From contig NC_044916.1 in NCBI RefSeq assembly GCF_003576645.1, positions 7,847,725 through 7,911,724 on the forward strand: a stretch of 64,000 nt of DNA, given 5' to 3'. The notes under the pieces are model-generated. The model made no database searches. It was given only the letters and a program-made list of their open reading frames with translations, and had not been told where the DNA came from. Position numbers and translations under genes: made by a program. Origin of the DNA: Ipomoea triloba (Eukaryota > Streptophyta > Magnoliopsida > Solanales > Convolvulaceae). Below, piece after piece: positions 20,020-31,262 of this stretch (position 1 is the stretch's first letter; each line of letters starts with the position of its first letter).

Positions 20020-23000
20020 TTAATTCCATTCGTCTTCCAGGGGAGTCATGTTTAGATCGGGGAGGATGAAGCCGCCTCCTTTGTTCTGTGAAGAATCTGA
20101 CAATACAACCTCCTCCTCCTCCTCATCATCCGCTGTGTGTCTTTGTCTAGACAAAACTTGCATCGGGTTGTTGCATTGAGTGGAGGATTCATCAGCAGCA
20201 TGGGGGCCTACACCCCGATCACAAGCCGTTTGCATATTCAAATCAATCTGCCAAATCAACAGGTGATTGATTAGCAGCTTATTCTCATGAAGGGTAAGAT
20301 ATTGTGTTCACAGAATTCCAATGAATTGCCTTTACCTTGATCCTCTTCAAGTCTTGGCTCCTAGCCTTTTGTTGGTTCAGCGTCACGTGCAGGGATGCCA
20401 GCTCCTATTCACCCAAAACACAATCAAACCAATCCTAAAATCATATCTCTCAAGTAAAAGTTGGGCAGGCAAGCAAATGGAGTTACCCTTTTCAAGTGTA
20501 CTCTCTCCTTCAATAGTGAATTCTCTTCCTCCACAAGCTCACCAAATGTCTGCAATCAAATCTCTATCTTTCAGTAATTGGAATACAACACATATCTATC
20601 TATCAATTCATCCTCTGTTCAAAAACCCCAAACTTACCTTTTTCCTTACACACCCTTGGGCTTCCAAGGAACTTTCAAAATTGCTGGGTTCATTAACCTG
20701 CAAGTGCACATGTAATCAATCACACATTCACACATTACCAACGCTTGCTTTCACACCTATTCCATGAATCCAAAACCATTAAATGAGAGGGTAACCCCAT
20801 CTTAAGTTGGTTAAGGATACAAATTGGTCACAAGTTTTATCAAATGTCAACTAAGGTCACAAGACTGGTTGAACCGGTGCAGATCCTTTGTCAACTAAGG
20901 TCACAAGACGGGTTTAATCAGTGCAGATCTTTTGTCAATTAAGATCTCAAGACTGGTTTAACCAGTGCACACCGTGATTACGAGTTTCCATTGACACCCA
21001 AAAAAAGAAAAAAAAAAAAAACCATAAAGTGAGATACCAAGAAAGAAATTAGGCAAGTTGGAGACCATTGCAGGGCTAAGTACTAGTCTGTCTAGACAAA
21101 AATAGAGAGTGTATAATGTATATCACACTCATTCAACATTAGAAATTGTCCCTCCCCAGTCCCCAATTCCACACACCCAAAACTCTCAACAAAGTAAATG
21201 AGCTTTTCATTCTCATTCATTTCTCTGCCTCTCACCTTCTCCCACTCCCAAAGTGAAAAGTAATAAATAAATAAAGGAGACGCAACCACCAAAGTAAACT
21301 GGGACCCACTCCCCTTTGGAGGACCATTAAAATTCAACGCCATGACTGGATGGATCTTCTTGGACTTCACATATATAAACCAAAAAAGCCCAGAATAATA
21401 TGAACACACAATTCCTCAAAACAAATATCCACCCCTTTAACCCAAGCAAATTAATTATTTTTTTTAAAAAGGAAATTAATTTATTAAAAATAAAAATCGC
21501 CCAAAAATAGATGAGAGAACATTTTTAAAAAGACAATAAAAATATAAAAAGCTGAAACACGAAACACACACAAAAAGAAGAGAAACCACTGGGTGGGACC
21601 CCTCACGACAAAAACAGATGGAATCAGAAAGAAACCTCAAGATAAGTCCATGCGACCGCGGATACGACGGCAACGCCCTAAACCTCCGCCCCGATGGGAC
21701 CCACACTCCTAACTGTTGCCCTTATTTTATTTCTTTCCCCACTTTGCCCCTTCAATTAGGTGACCCACTTTTACTCCCATAATACTCGAAGGAAATTTCC
21801 AACAAAAATTAAAAAAGAGAATATATACATATATATATATATATCTTACGACAAAGAAGGAATCGGAGGAGGTTTTGAACAAGTATACGTGGGAAATTTC
21901 CCTAGATCCGAACCTTCTGAGAGTGTATTTGCAAGGAGGCTATTTTGGTCAATTTACCAGACTTTATTTTAATTTATAAAAAAAGAAAAAGAAAGAAATG
22001 AAATTAATTATCCGTATCGGGAACGCTAGAAGGTAGCCGGAAGAAAACGTGAGGAACCGTTAAAACTCCATTTTTAACCGGAAACTGCCCCTCCGACCAT
22101 TTCTTCATCCAAAAAAGCGCAGAATTCAACAATTTCACACAGGCACGGAAAACGACATGGCAAAAGAGGAGCGAAATAATCGGAAACCAAAACAGTCCGA
22201 CCAGCGGCAAGCAAAAAAAACAACCGACGTTTACAGATCGGGCCGGGCTTCAAAAGTTGGAAAGTTTTTTTTAATAAATCCAAAATTGGATTATCTCGCT
22301 GCCAGTCGAAACCGTAACAATATAGAAATGGAAAAAATGAAAGCGACAACGTGAATGCAGTGCAGAGAAGGAATTGATAGAAACCAGGGTTTAAACGGAA
22401 AACCAAATTGGACTGAAATTGTCATTATAGTACGATAGAGTTTTCGCATAGTTGAAAATAGACTGTTCAGTTGACGGAAAACAAAAACCGCGGACTTGAA
22501 AACCAGAGATTTGGAGGTTTTGGAAGGTGTCCTGTTTAACCTAAATGGGGAAGAACGTCAGATCAGTCCTTCGTGAAGCCGACGTCAGAGCCGGAAAACC
22601 GGATAACTAGGTTGCGATTAACGGTTATGGAGGAGTCTCCAAAACCGCCGTGAAAAAGGAATTGAAGTCATTGAGAAGTTATGTAAGAGATGAGATGAGA
22701 GATGAGATATAGAGGGGAGAGGGGATACAAACCTTGGATCTGAAAGCGGATGTTAGATCCGACGAAGAAGCGAGGCGGCTGGACTCGTCAAAGCCGCCGT
22801 CGCTGGGCGAAGCGGCGCCACCGCTCCAGGAGAGCGGAGTGGTAGGGCTAAACCTGGCGGAACTTCCAGCGGCGGCGGCGGCGGCCTCTTTCCGGCTGGC
22901 CGTCGGTTTCGATCTCGGCTGGCGATGGCCCCAGCTGGGAGAAGGCAAGCGCATATGCAACAACCTCGTCACGGCGGGAGGCGGCGGCGGAGTGCACGCC

Positions 23001-23101
23001 TCTGAGAACGGCGACTGCTTGAGGCGGAAGAGAAGGTCCACCACGACGGCGTCATCGGTCATCGCCGCCGCTAACCAATCGTCGTTCATCATCATCATCA
23101 T
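20020..23101 (-). CDS. Spliced gene for a coiled-coil protein with C-terminal DLNxxP (EAR-type) motif
   Basis: Five minus-strand exons with GT-AG borders, all in phase 0: 22733-23101, 20638-20697, 20487-20549, 20336-20404 and 20020-20247, giving about 262 residues. Exon 1 starts MMMMMNDDWLAAAM, then TDDAVVVDLLFRLKQ and a Ser/Pro-rich stretch with TTPLSWSGGAASP. Exons 3 and 4 form a leucine-rich coiled coil (LVEEENSLLKERVHLKREL onward, through LASLHVTLNQQ). The last exon is acidic and ends LPDLNMTPLEDEW. DLNxxP is a known EAR form that recruits TOPLESS-type co-repressors, so a repressor or adaptor role in the nucleus is an inference. No DNA-binding domain is visible. Related plant proteins of unknown function are familiar to me, but I do not know a symbol. 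Intron 1 is ~2 kb. Confidence 0.8.
20698..22732 (-). other. Large first intron of the coiled-coil gene
   Basis: It contains a short tandem phrase (GTCACAAGACTGGTT-like, about 20850-20960), a small TA run near 21829-21844 and no second gene that I can support. The several small ORFs lack motifs. Confidence 0.6.
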
Positions 23102-23340
23102 CAATCGCGAGCGAGCGAGCTGGGGAGAGCAGAGGAGGATGTGGTGTGGGTAAAAGTGGGTGCAGAGCAGAGAGGGTGGCGGAGAGAGACACAGAGAGAG
23201 ATAAATGATAATGAATGAATTGTGTGTGTTCAGTGTTGTCGTATATATATGAACGTATATATATACGATCCCGGTATAAAATGTATAAATACGTACATGT
23301 GCCGTATGCGTAGATTGGGTTCTACGGTTTTGAGCGGCGA
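23102..23340 (-). promoter_or_regulatory. Probable 5' UTR and core promoter of the coiled-coil gene
   Basis: Upstream of the start codon is a CT-rich leader (complement of GAGAGAGACACAGAGAGAG, about 23180-23200), usual for plant 5' UTRs. TATATATA stretches near 23240-23270 could serve as TATA boxes. Confidence 0.4.
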
Positions 23341-24315
23341 AGAAGTTGTAGAAGATTGGTAAAGATTCGAGCGAGCGCTGCAGCCTGCAGCATTCCTTTA
23401 TTGGGCCCCTTTCTTTTGGTCTTCGGGTTTCAATATCCTTTTTTTTTTTAAACACATTTTTTCTACTAATAATTCACACCTTTGGGTAGATATGGCTTTG
23501 TAGCATCCTTTAACCGAAAACACATCTTGTTGATCATCGTTCCATATCAATTTATAAGTACGAATGATAGAGCACAAGCTCACACCGCATTCCTGTTGAC
23601 GCAATGACATACAGAACAAATCAAAATCAACCATTGATGAGGAAAAAACTCTCAAAATAAATAAATAAATAATACAAACATAATAAATGGAATGAGGAAA
23701 TCTCCGATTTTTCATATGAAATGAGCTTTACATATACAGAAAGGACTAATTTGCCTCTAAATGATAATCATTTTTTTTAATGCTAATTACATGAAATTAA
23801 TGATGACCATTGATTTTTTATTTTTATTTTTTAAATGTTATATGGCTTAGATATGTTCTCATGTGAGAGTGTTTTTATAAGATCATGCCTCTCTGTGTGT
23901 CGTGTTGGTAGAGGATTAGTAGAGTAAATATAATATAGTGGATTTTGGAAATTACCTTTGTATCCAATTCACTAGTGAGATATTTTGACTAAGTAGAGTC
24001 ACATTAGTTTGTCCACTTCAAATTAATACAGGTTGGATGAGAGTGAATTTGATGAATTTGGCAAATTTGAACATATTTGGTGAATCCTTACACACCCCTA
24101 ATTAGTATATTAGTGATTAAATTATACATATGTATTTGAGTTTTGTTATATTTTTCTATTAAAATTATATTTATTAATAAGTAGCCAACAAATCAGTAAT
24201 ATTTTAAAAACTTTACATTTTTACGGTGGGATTAGATATTTGACAATCGTTCTAAATTTAAAGAAGAAAACATATTTCTAATTTTGTCAATATAAATGAA
24301 CTAGAGATTCCAAAT
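23341..24315. other. AT-rich intergenic DNA
   Basis: No gene or clear element. The minus-strand ORF at 23398-23715 has no motif. Confidence 0.45.
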
Positions 24316-24550
24316 ACCTTGTGGTCTAATGGCATCACTTTCTTTTAACGAGGTTTTCTCGTCGCCTTGTGACCCTAGCCGGCAAAGAACCACAAGGATG
24401 TAAACCAACCTAGGTTACCCATAGCTTACCGGCTCAAACCCAAGGGTTTGAAGATCGAACCTCTAACCTCTCGGCTGTAGGTAGAGCACTCTTACCATTA
24501 CTATTCCAAACGGAAGTTCTCAGGTTGTATATGTTAGATTGTAGTACTCA
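24316..24550 (-). repeat. Composite tRNA-derived SINE-like sequence
   Basis: The left edge CCTTGTGGTCTAATGGCAT resembles the start of the SINE at 25955. On the minus strand the interior has a tRNA-like A box (TGGTAAGAGTGCTC) and B box (GAGGTTCGATC). It ends in an A-run on the plus strand. Probably two SINE pieces nested in opposite orientation. Confidence 0.5.
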
Positions 24551-24668
24551 AAAAAAAATGAACTAGGGATTTTTTTTTTCTTAATAGCATAATACTTATA
24601 CTTTAGTGATTTTTTATGGTTAAAGTGATTAGAGCCCGCCAAATAAATGAGGTAAGCCACAAGTATAT

Positions 24669-25401
24669 TTAGGCCATGTTTGGTAATATAGTTAGTTTAT
24701 CAATCAATTTTGACTTATTTAACTACTATTAATTGTTTGACTTGGTTAAACAGTCAATATAAGTGTTTGATTAATTAGCTTTTTGTAAGAGCATCCATAC
24801 CTGTGATTTTTTGGGGGATTTTGGCAGAGAAAAAACTAAGTGTAAAAGATCAAATTTGATAGGAAGGCAAAAATTTAGAGAGTTTTTTCTCCTAGATTTT
24901 GCAGGAGAAGAAAAAAAAAAAACATCGCAGCCTGTACGTTTGAGGTGCAACATCACGCCGCAACGGGCGCGTGTTGTCAAAGCGCCTGCTGGGACGCGTC
25001 AGAGTGGCCGCCAGCCGCCGGCCACTCTGACTTTTAGACAACTTTTTTGTTTGTTTGTTTTTTTTTTTTTTGTTGGTGTTGTCAGAATTTTTTTTTTCTT
25101 TTTTTTTTTTTTATCCTTCCTCCCATATTCTCTTTCCTAATCATACTTACAAAAAACTCATCAAAAAAAACTCTACCATTACCGATTCTCTAACATCTTA
25201 TTGCTCCAAAACGCTAAAATTAAAAAAAGCTACTTAAAACAATTTTTTTTCAAACGGTTTTTTTTAGAAAGTTATTTTGCATGTAATCAGTTATCAAGTA
25301 ACAACTAATTTACCAAATATGTTTCTACAATCAATTAATGTTATCAATTAGTAAAACATACTAACTCAATCAGCTAACAATATTTACCAAACACCCCCTT
25401 A
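24669..25401. mobile_element. Tourist-like MITE GGCCATGTTTGG with a second MITE inside
   Basis: Body 24672-25398, flanked by TTA. The ends GGCCATGTTTGGTAA and TTTACCAAACACCCCC pair. The middle is occupied by a separate element at 24789-25190. Confidence 0.75.
24786..25193. mobile_element. Tourist-like MITE of the GAGCATC family, nested
   Basis: Body 24789-25190, flanked by TAA. It begins GAGCATCCATACC and ends CCGATTCTC, with TIR similarity continuing for ~25 bp. A GC-rich core (about 24925-25030) has the inverted GAGTGGCCG/CGGCCACTC. Confidence 0.75.
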
Positions 25402-25941
25402 GTCTACTAGGAGAGATCGACTCAAACTTATCTAAGAAAATCAAAACAACTCGTCTCATCTCAAATGACTCCAATGACCTAACTTATCTTCAAATGAAAG
25501 ATTCTATTCCCCTTACTTGTTTAAAGGCATTATTACACATTTACACCTATAGTACCCGGACTTGTTTCCCAAACAATACACACAACCAACCTTTGTGTCT
25601 ATAACGTATCTTGTATAAATAACCTACTAAGTATAATAAAGGATACTTGGTACTAATCTCATATGACATAAAACACAATGATAGACCTAGAATTATAATC
25701 GCCCGAGTGGGGGTGAAATTAAGATAACTAAAAACAAGATTAAAATTGACAAAATATAAAACACTATTTATTAGATAAAACATAATGAATACACCACACT
25801 ATAAATTAAAATATTCATGAAATACTACAAAATAATACTTATCAACGTTATTTCCTATTGTAAAATTGTTGTAAGATTATCTTATCCAAAAAAATATTTT
25901 TGTTTTTTTAAATGTACTACAAAAGCAATCATTTAACCTAG
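25402..25941. other. AT-rich intergenic DNA
   Basis: No supported gene or element. Confidence 0.4.
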
Positions 25942-26083
25942 CTATTTCATATCAGCCAATGACCTTGTGGTCTACTGGCATTCGGTTGCACCCCCATGTG
26001 GAAGGAGGTGGGTTTGAGCCTCAGTGGAGATGATGCTGTCGTAACAGAGTCAGTAGCACTAAAAAAAAACCTATTTCATATCA
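25942..26083 (+). mobile_element. tRNA-derived SINE with 13-bp target duplication
   Basis: Body 25955-26070, ending in an A-run. Flanked by CTATTTCATATCA (25942-25954 and 26071-26083). The A-box region (TGGTCTACTGGCAT) and the B box (GGTGGGTTTGAGCCTC) show RNA polymerase III promoter ancestry. Confidence 0.85.
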
Positions 26084-26486
26084 ATTAGTTAATTTAAAAA
26101 CTTATTATCACATATATATATAGTAAGAACAATAAAATTTTAAGAGATAAAAGAGTAATTTTCGCAAGAATGCACCTTTCTTTTTCTTTTTCTTTTTCCT
26201 TTCGAATGTTTGTGTAGAACATTGGCTGTTGGCATAAGTATTGGGGCCTACCCTTCCCACGTGGTTTTTGGACTTCCCCGTTTTGCTCTGACTAGGGTTC
26301 CTATCGCGGGGTGTATTTAGATGTGTTACAGTGCATGCTACATTCCAATACACCTGAATGTCTTCACATTCTAAATCCATAATTTTCAAATGAAAAAAAG
26401 ATTCAAATTGCCTACTAACCACACCCATAAATATATGGATTAAGATACATCTAGCCGGCTGCGTATTCTATCAAATCCTTCCAATG
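26084..26486. other. AT-rich intergenic DNA
   Basis: No motif-bearing ORF. The minus ORF at 26108-26428 is not supported. Confidence 0.4.
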
Positions 26487-26683
26487 CCAAGCACCTTGTA
26501 CTCAGATGGCAGAGCAGTGGCTCTCTCATATGGGAGGTCATGAGTTCGAGCCTCAGTGGATGTGATACTGACTCTTTGTATTCCAATAGGTTGAGAAAGT
26601 ATGTTTGAACAAGTCCTATAATGTAATAGAGTTAGTTGTATTCAAAAAAAAAATAATAAAATCAAAATCTTCCAATCGGCCTC
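26487..26683 (+). mobile_element. tRNA-derived SINE, same family
   Basis: The A-box region (TGGCAGAGCAGTGG) and B box (GGTCATGAGTTCGAGCC) are followed by the family tail GGTTGAGAAAGTATG and TGTAATAGAGTTAGTTGTA with an A-run. The flanks TCAAATCCTTCCAAT and TCAAAATCTTCCAAT look like an aged target duplication. Confidence 0.8.
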
Positions 26684-26762
26684 TTTGAACAAATCCTATA
26701 ATGTAATAGAGTTAGTTGTATTCAAAAAAAAATAATAAAATCAAAATCTTCCAATCGGCCTC
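26604..26762 (+). repeat. 80-bp tandem duplication of the SINE tail plus flank
   Basis: Unit 1 (26604-26683) and unit 2 (26684-26762) begin TTTGAACAA and include the A-run and the downstream flank. They differ by one substitution and one A. Confidence 0.9.
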
Positions 26763-27199
26763 TTCCAAATTAGTTGGCTTTGCCACCTTCAAGATTTTCA
26801 GAAGATCTTGTTATGCTAACAAATTCTTAACCCTAAACTTTTATAGCTCGAAATTTTATATATCATCAAACTTTGATACTTTGAACTTTTCACTCGAACT
26901 GGCTATCTCAACGATAATCTAATACTAATTTTTTGAGATTAACAAAAACAAGAAATGATAACAGTGACAGAAAATAAAGAAGACAAGATTTACATGGTTT
27001 AACGATGTGCTTATGTCCACATGAGCGAAAATTTTCTTTTATTAATTATGATGGTGATCAAACATCTAGGGTTACAATAAACATATTTATATGGGTCATT
27101 AGCGTCAATGAATGTAGTGACCGCTTACTTATATGGATCATTAGCGTCAAACTACAAAGGTAAGGTAAATCGGAACATGTATAGCATCAAACTACAAAG
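26763..27199. other. Intergenic DNA
   Basis: No gene seen. Short direct repeats such as GGTCATTAGCGTCAA and CATCAAACTACAAAGG occur at about 27094-27205. Confidence 0.4.
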
Positions 27200-28845
27200 G
27201 TAATTATATGGCTTTAAATAAGGATATGTTTATATATGTTTGAAAGAATTATTTGAAATGAAAGACTTGGGAAAACCAAGTTCTATCTCGGCTTGCAGAT
27301 TGAGCATCTCCCCGAAGGAATTTTTGTACACCAGTCTAAATATATAAATAAACTATTGGAGATATTTTATATGGATAAATCTCATCCACTAAGTATTCCA
27401 ATAGTGCTTTGATCCCTTGAAGTTGATAAGGACCCATATAGATCGAGAGAAGATGACCAGGATTTTCTGGGACTAGAAGTCCCTTACCTAATTAAGTGTC
27501 ATTGGGGCTCTTCTCTATCTTGCTAATTGCACTAGACCTGGCATTGCCTTTTCAATAAACTTGTTGGCTCGATTTAGTGCTGCTCCAACCAGAAGACATT
27601 GGAATGGTGTGAAACATATCCTTAGATATCTTCAAGGTACAACAGTTCTTGGTCTTCTATTTGAGAAAAACCAAGATGCCACATTAGTGGATATTCAGAT
27701 ACTGGTTATATCTCTGATACTCACAATGCTAGATTCCAAATTGGATATGTATTTCTTTGTAGAGGTACTACTATTTCATGGAGATTTGTTAAACCGACAA
27801 TAGTAGTTACCTGATCTAATCATTCAGAGATCATTGCTCTGTATGAGACCTCATGAGTGAGAGTGTGTATGGTTGAGGTCATTAATATATAATATTCAGG
27901 GTTCTTATGGATTAGCAAGTATAGATGGAAACCCCCCCCCCCCCCTNNNNNNNNNNNNNNNNNNNNNNNNNNNNNNNNNNNNNNNNNNNNNNNNNNNNNN
28001 NNNNNNNNNNNNNNNNNNNNNNNNNNNNNNNNNNNNNNNNNNNNNNNNNNNNNNNNNNNNNNNNNNNNNNNNNNNNNNNNNNNNNNNNNNNNNNNNNNNN
28101 NNNNNNNNNNNNNNNNNNNNNNNNNNNNNNNNNNNNNNNNNNNNNNNNNNNNNNNNNNNNNNNNNNNNNNNNNNNNNNNNNNNNNNNNNNNNNNNNNNNN
28201 NNNNNNNNNNNNNNNNNNNNNNNNNNNNNNNNNNNNNNNNNNNNNNNNNNNNNNNNNNNNNNNNNNNNNNNNNNNNNNNNNNNNNNNNNNNNNNNNNNNN
28301 NNNNNNNNNNNNNNNNNNNNNNNNNNNNNNNNNNNNNNNNNNNNNNNNNNNNNNNNNNNNNNNNNNNNNNNNNNNNNNNNNNNNNNNNNNNNNNNNNNNN
28401 NNNNNNNNNNNNNNNNNNNNNNNNNNNNNNNNNNNNNNNNNNNNNNNNNNNNNNNNNNNNNNNNNNNNNNNNNNNNNNNNNNNNNNNNNNNNNNNNNNNN
28501 NNNNNNNNNNNNNNNNNNNNNNNNNNNNNNNNNNNNNNNNNNNNNNCCCCCCCCCCCCCCCTTCCATTGTCCTGTATGAGGAAAATGCAGCATGTGTTGC
28601 ACACATGAGTCGTGCATATGTTAAAAGGAACCTTACAAAGCACATTGCATCTAAATTATTTTACCCGCATGAACTCCAAAAGAGTGGTAAAATACTCGTT
28701 TAGAAGGTTAGTTCCAATGGCAATCTAGCATATTTGTTCACTAAGGACTTACCTACATCTATTTTTGAGAAATATGCTTATAAAATTGGTACGTGTATGT
28801 TAGGAAGATTGTTGTCTGAAGGGGGAGCAACAACATCTACGTAAA
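27200..28845 (+). pseudogene. Decayed Ty1/copia pol fragment (late RT and RNase H)
   Basis: Plus-strand translations in shifting frames match the end of copia polyproteins. They include MKDLGKTKFYLGLQIEHLP, then RRHWNGVKHILRYLQGT, TISWRFVKPTIV, and after the gap LYEENAACVAHM, TKHIASKLFYPHELQ and LAYLFTKDLP. Many stops and frameshifts make it non-functional. A polypurine tract (GAAGGGGGAGC, 28818-28828) follows. The 5' part of the element (gag, protease, integrase) is missing. The gap at 27947-28546 interrupts it, but coding continuity suggests little or nothing is lost there. Confidence 0.85.
27947..28546. other. 600-N gap between two C-runs
   Basis: Exactly 600 N, flanked by a C-run ending CCCCT on the left and a ~15-base C-run on the right. 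See the findings for evidence that the true gap is close to zero. Confidence 0.98.
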
Positions 28846-29100
28846 ATTGATTTATTGGTCCTAAAGATCAAATACTCTTGTGATCTTGAAGATTGAACCC
28901 TAAAGGTTTACGGTTGTACTCTTTTTTCCTTGACTAATTAAGTTTTTTCTCATAGGGTTTTCTTACGGTAAGATTTTCACAAGGAGAATGGATCTCACAC
29001 AAGGAGGAAATCCAAACTCAAACTTAAATGTCCAATGTTCGTGGCAGAAATTGAATCCCTGCCCTATGCTTTAGCCGGAACTCCAAGAAGCAAATCATAA
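28829..29100 (+). repeat. Remnant of a copia 3' LTR
   Basis: After the polypurine tract comes GGTTGTACTCTTTTTTCCTT with nearby TCATAGGGTTTTCTTACGG, a phrase pattern common in copia LTRs. No right boundary or 5' partner was found. Confidence 0.5.
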
Positions 29101-29930
29101 ATTATTTATATTTTTTTTAGCCCTAATAAAATTTATCCTGTCTTTATATCTTTTGGTCAAGTCTACAATAACTTTATGTAATTTTGTCAATTTCAACCCT
29201 TTTTCAACGTTTTGTTAATATCAATCTTTCGAAGTGTGTCATCCAAGATCTGAAACTCCAAGTTAGTAATAATATTATAATTTGAAGCTAATTAATCAGC
29301 ACAATTATTATTTGTCTCTCAGTGGACATATTATACCCAAAAAAAAAAAACGTAACTTTTTTATTGCTTTTGGTAGGTGGCAAACCGGAATTATAATAGT
29401 TGTTTTAGGTAACGGAAGTCTAGGGGGAGGAACTAATTAAATTGATAGTAATTACTTAAATTTATTACAATCTTGACAAGAACTAATAAAGATAAAAGAA
29501 AAATGATGGGAGAAGAAGAAGATGATAGAAAAATGAGGAAAGTATAATTATGAAATAGAATTAGATATTTTTCTCCATTCAAAATATTATCCAATGACAT
29601 TGATGAGTGATGCATGTTTAGGGGTGTATGTCTGCATGATACACCACCACAACTCCCTGTCACCCAATTATATTAATATATGTTTGTCTTTTTTTCTTCG
29701 CTTCCTATGTGACAACCCCATCACGTATATTCATATAATCATGTGAGAACCATGTCTCAGGTGAAAATCTATGGATTAATTCAAATAATTGATCTAGTAG
29801 ATTTAATGGTTGAAAATAAATAAAACTTTGTAATAATTATGAAAATGGTTCCACTCATTTTTTACTTGATTTTCCATCTATCAAATCTTGCAGAACAATG
29901 GTTTTAATTTGTTCACAAGTTTTGGTTAGG

Positions 29931-29981
<51 letters not shown>

Positions 29982-30175
29982 GCAAAACTCAAATATACCT
30001 ACTATCATCTGTAATTTTATTAAGCAATTGGCCTAGCTAATTGCATCAATTTATCAATCTATCAACTAAATTGAATCAAATTGAGGAGTTGATGTATTAA
30101 ATTATAACTTTTTAAAATTTATGGGTCTAATTACATTTTTCATGTAAAGTCAAGCAAGAGCTATATTTTTTTAAT
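29101..30175. other. AT-rich intergenic DNA with (TA)n at 29935-29979
   Basis: No gene supported. The only clear structure is the TA microsatellite. Confidence 0.5.
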
Positions 30176-31262
30176 TATAAAAAGGAATAAATTGCACTTT
30201 TGGTCCTATGACTATAGGACTCTTGTTAATTTCAACACTTTACTTTAAAAGCTAACAAATTAATCCTTTAACTATACTTTTTTTAACGGATTTGGTCCTC
30301 CCGGCCAAATCACCCGCCGGAAAAACTTAACCCATTTCTAATTACAAAATAATGAGGGCATAACGGTCATTTTGCAAGGTCTTCTTCCCCTTCCTTTCCC
30401 CTGCTCGCCGGTTAGATTCAAAGGAGAATGGATCGATGAAATGGAGAACAACATTGGAGGAAGCAAGACAACCAAGGTGATGAAGATGGGCAGTGAAACC
30501 TTGAAATTAAGAGCAATAACCGGACGGAGCTACGGACTGGGCAGTGAAACCTTCATCGTTCTTCTGTATTCCCAGTCCAAATCCAACCCAGAAAACTCGT
30601 TAGCTCTAGCTACGGAAGACCGCCGCTCCAGACTCCATCCCCAAGCCCATTTCATTCCTCGTCAAACCCAGGTTTTTCCCGTTCACCGTCGCGCATAATC
30701 CCGGCCACCCCTACCAGTCGGCGGCCTCGTGAAGACCGTCAGAGATTCAAGATCCGATGGTCGGTGGCCCACTGTTATACCTTTCCCTGCCGCTCGTCAT
30801 CACATTTGCAGAACATATCAAATCTAAATATTAGGTGCTAAGAAAAACAAAATGCTATTATGGTTTAGCTTATATTTTTGGTAAAGGGTTAAACAAAGTT
30901 GGAGAACAAGTATTCAACAATTATATTAGATTTCAACGAATTTTAAATCAGAAATGGAGAACAAGTATTCTGTACTAAATATTTGTTGAATTGAAGAAGC
31001 GAGACTGAAGCAGAATAAGAGGAAGATCTCACAGGGTTAAACAAAGTTGGAGAAGAAAGTGATATGAAATGACATATTTACCCCCATGATTTAATAATTA
31101 TAAATGGGTTAAGATTTTCCGGCCAAATTTGGCCGGAAGGACCAAATCTATTAAAAAAAGCATAGTTAAAGGATTAATTTGTTAGCTTTTAAAGTCAAGT
31201 GTTGAAATTAACAAGAGTTCTATAGTCATAGGACCAAAAGTGCAATTTACTCGTATAAAAAG
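30176..31262. mobile_element. Mutator-like TIR element with gene-like cargo (Pack-MULE candidate)
   Basis: Body 30185-31253, flanked by the perfect 9-bp duplication TATAAAAAG (30176-30184 and 31254-31262). The TIRs run about 190 bp: AAATTGCACTTTTGGTCC at the left and its complement at the right, extending to the AACCCATTT region. Between the arms (about 30375-30800) the base composition jumps to GC-rich, coding-like DNA unlike the surroundings. A 108-residue plus ORF (30372-30698) there matches nothing I know. The rest (about 30800-31060) is AT-rich. Confidence 0.82.

Noticed and set aside
20321..20767. 148-residue plus-strand ORF
   Set aside because: It covers three well-bordered exons of the minus-strand coiled-coil gene and has no motif of its own.
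22734..23153. 139-residue plus-strand ORF
   Set aside because: GC-rich shadow of exon 1 of the minus-strand gene.
27820..28703. Several long ORFs on both strands crossing 27947-28546
   Set aside because: They consist almost wholly of N-derived unknown residues.
30372..30698. 108-residue ORF as a free-standing gene
   Set aside because: It sits between Mutator TIRs and matches nothing I recognise. Treated as possible captured cargo.
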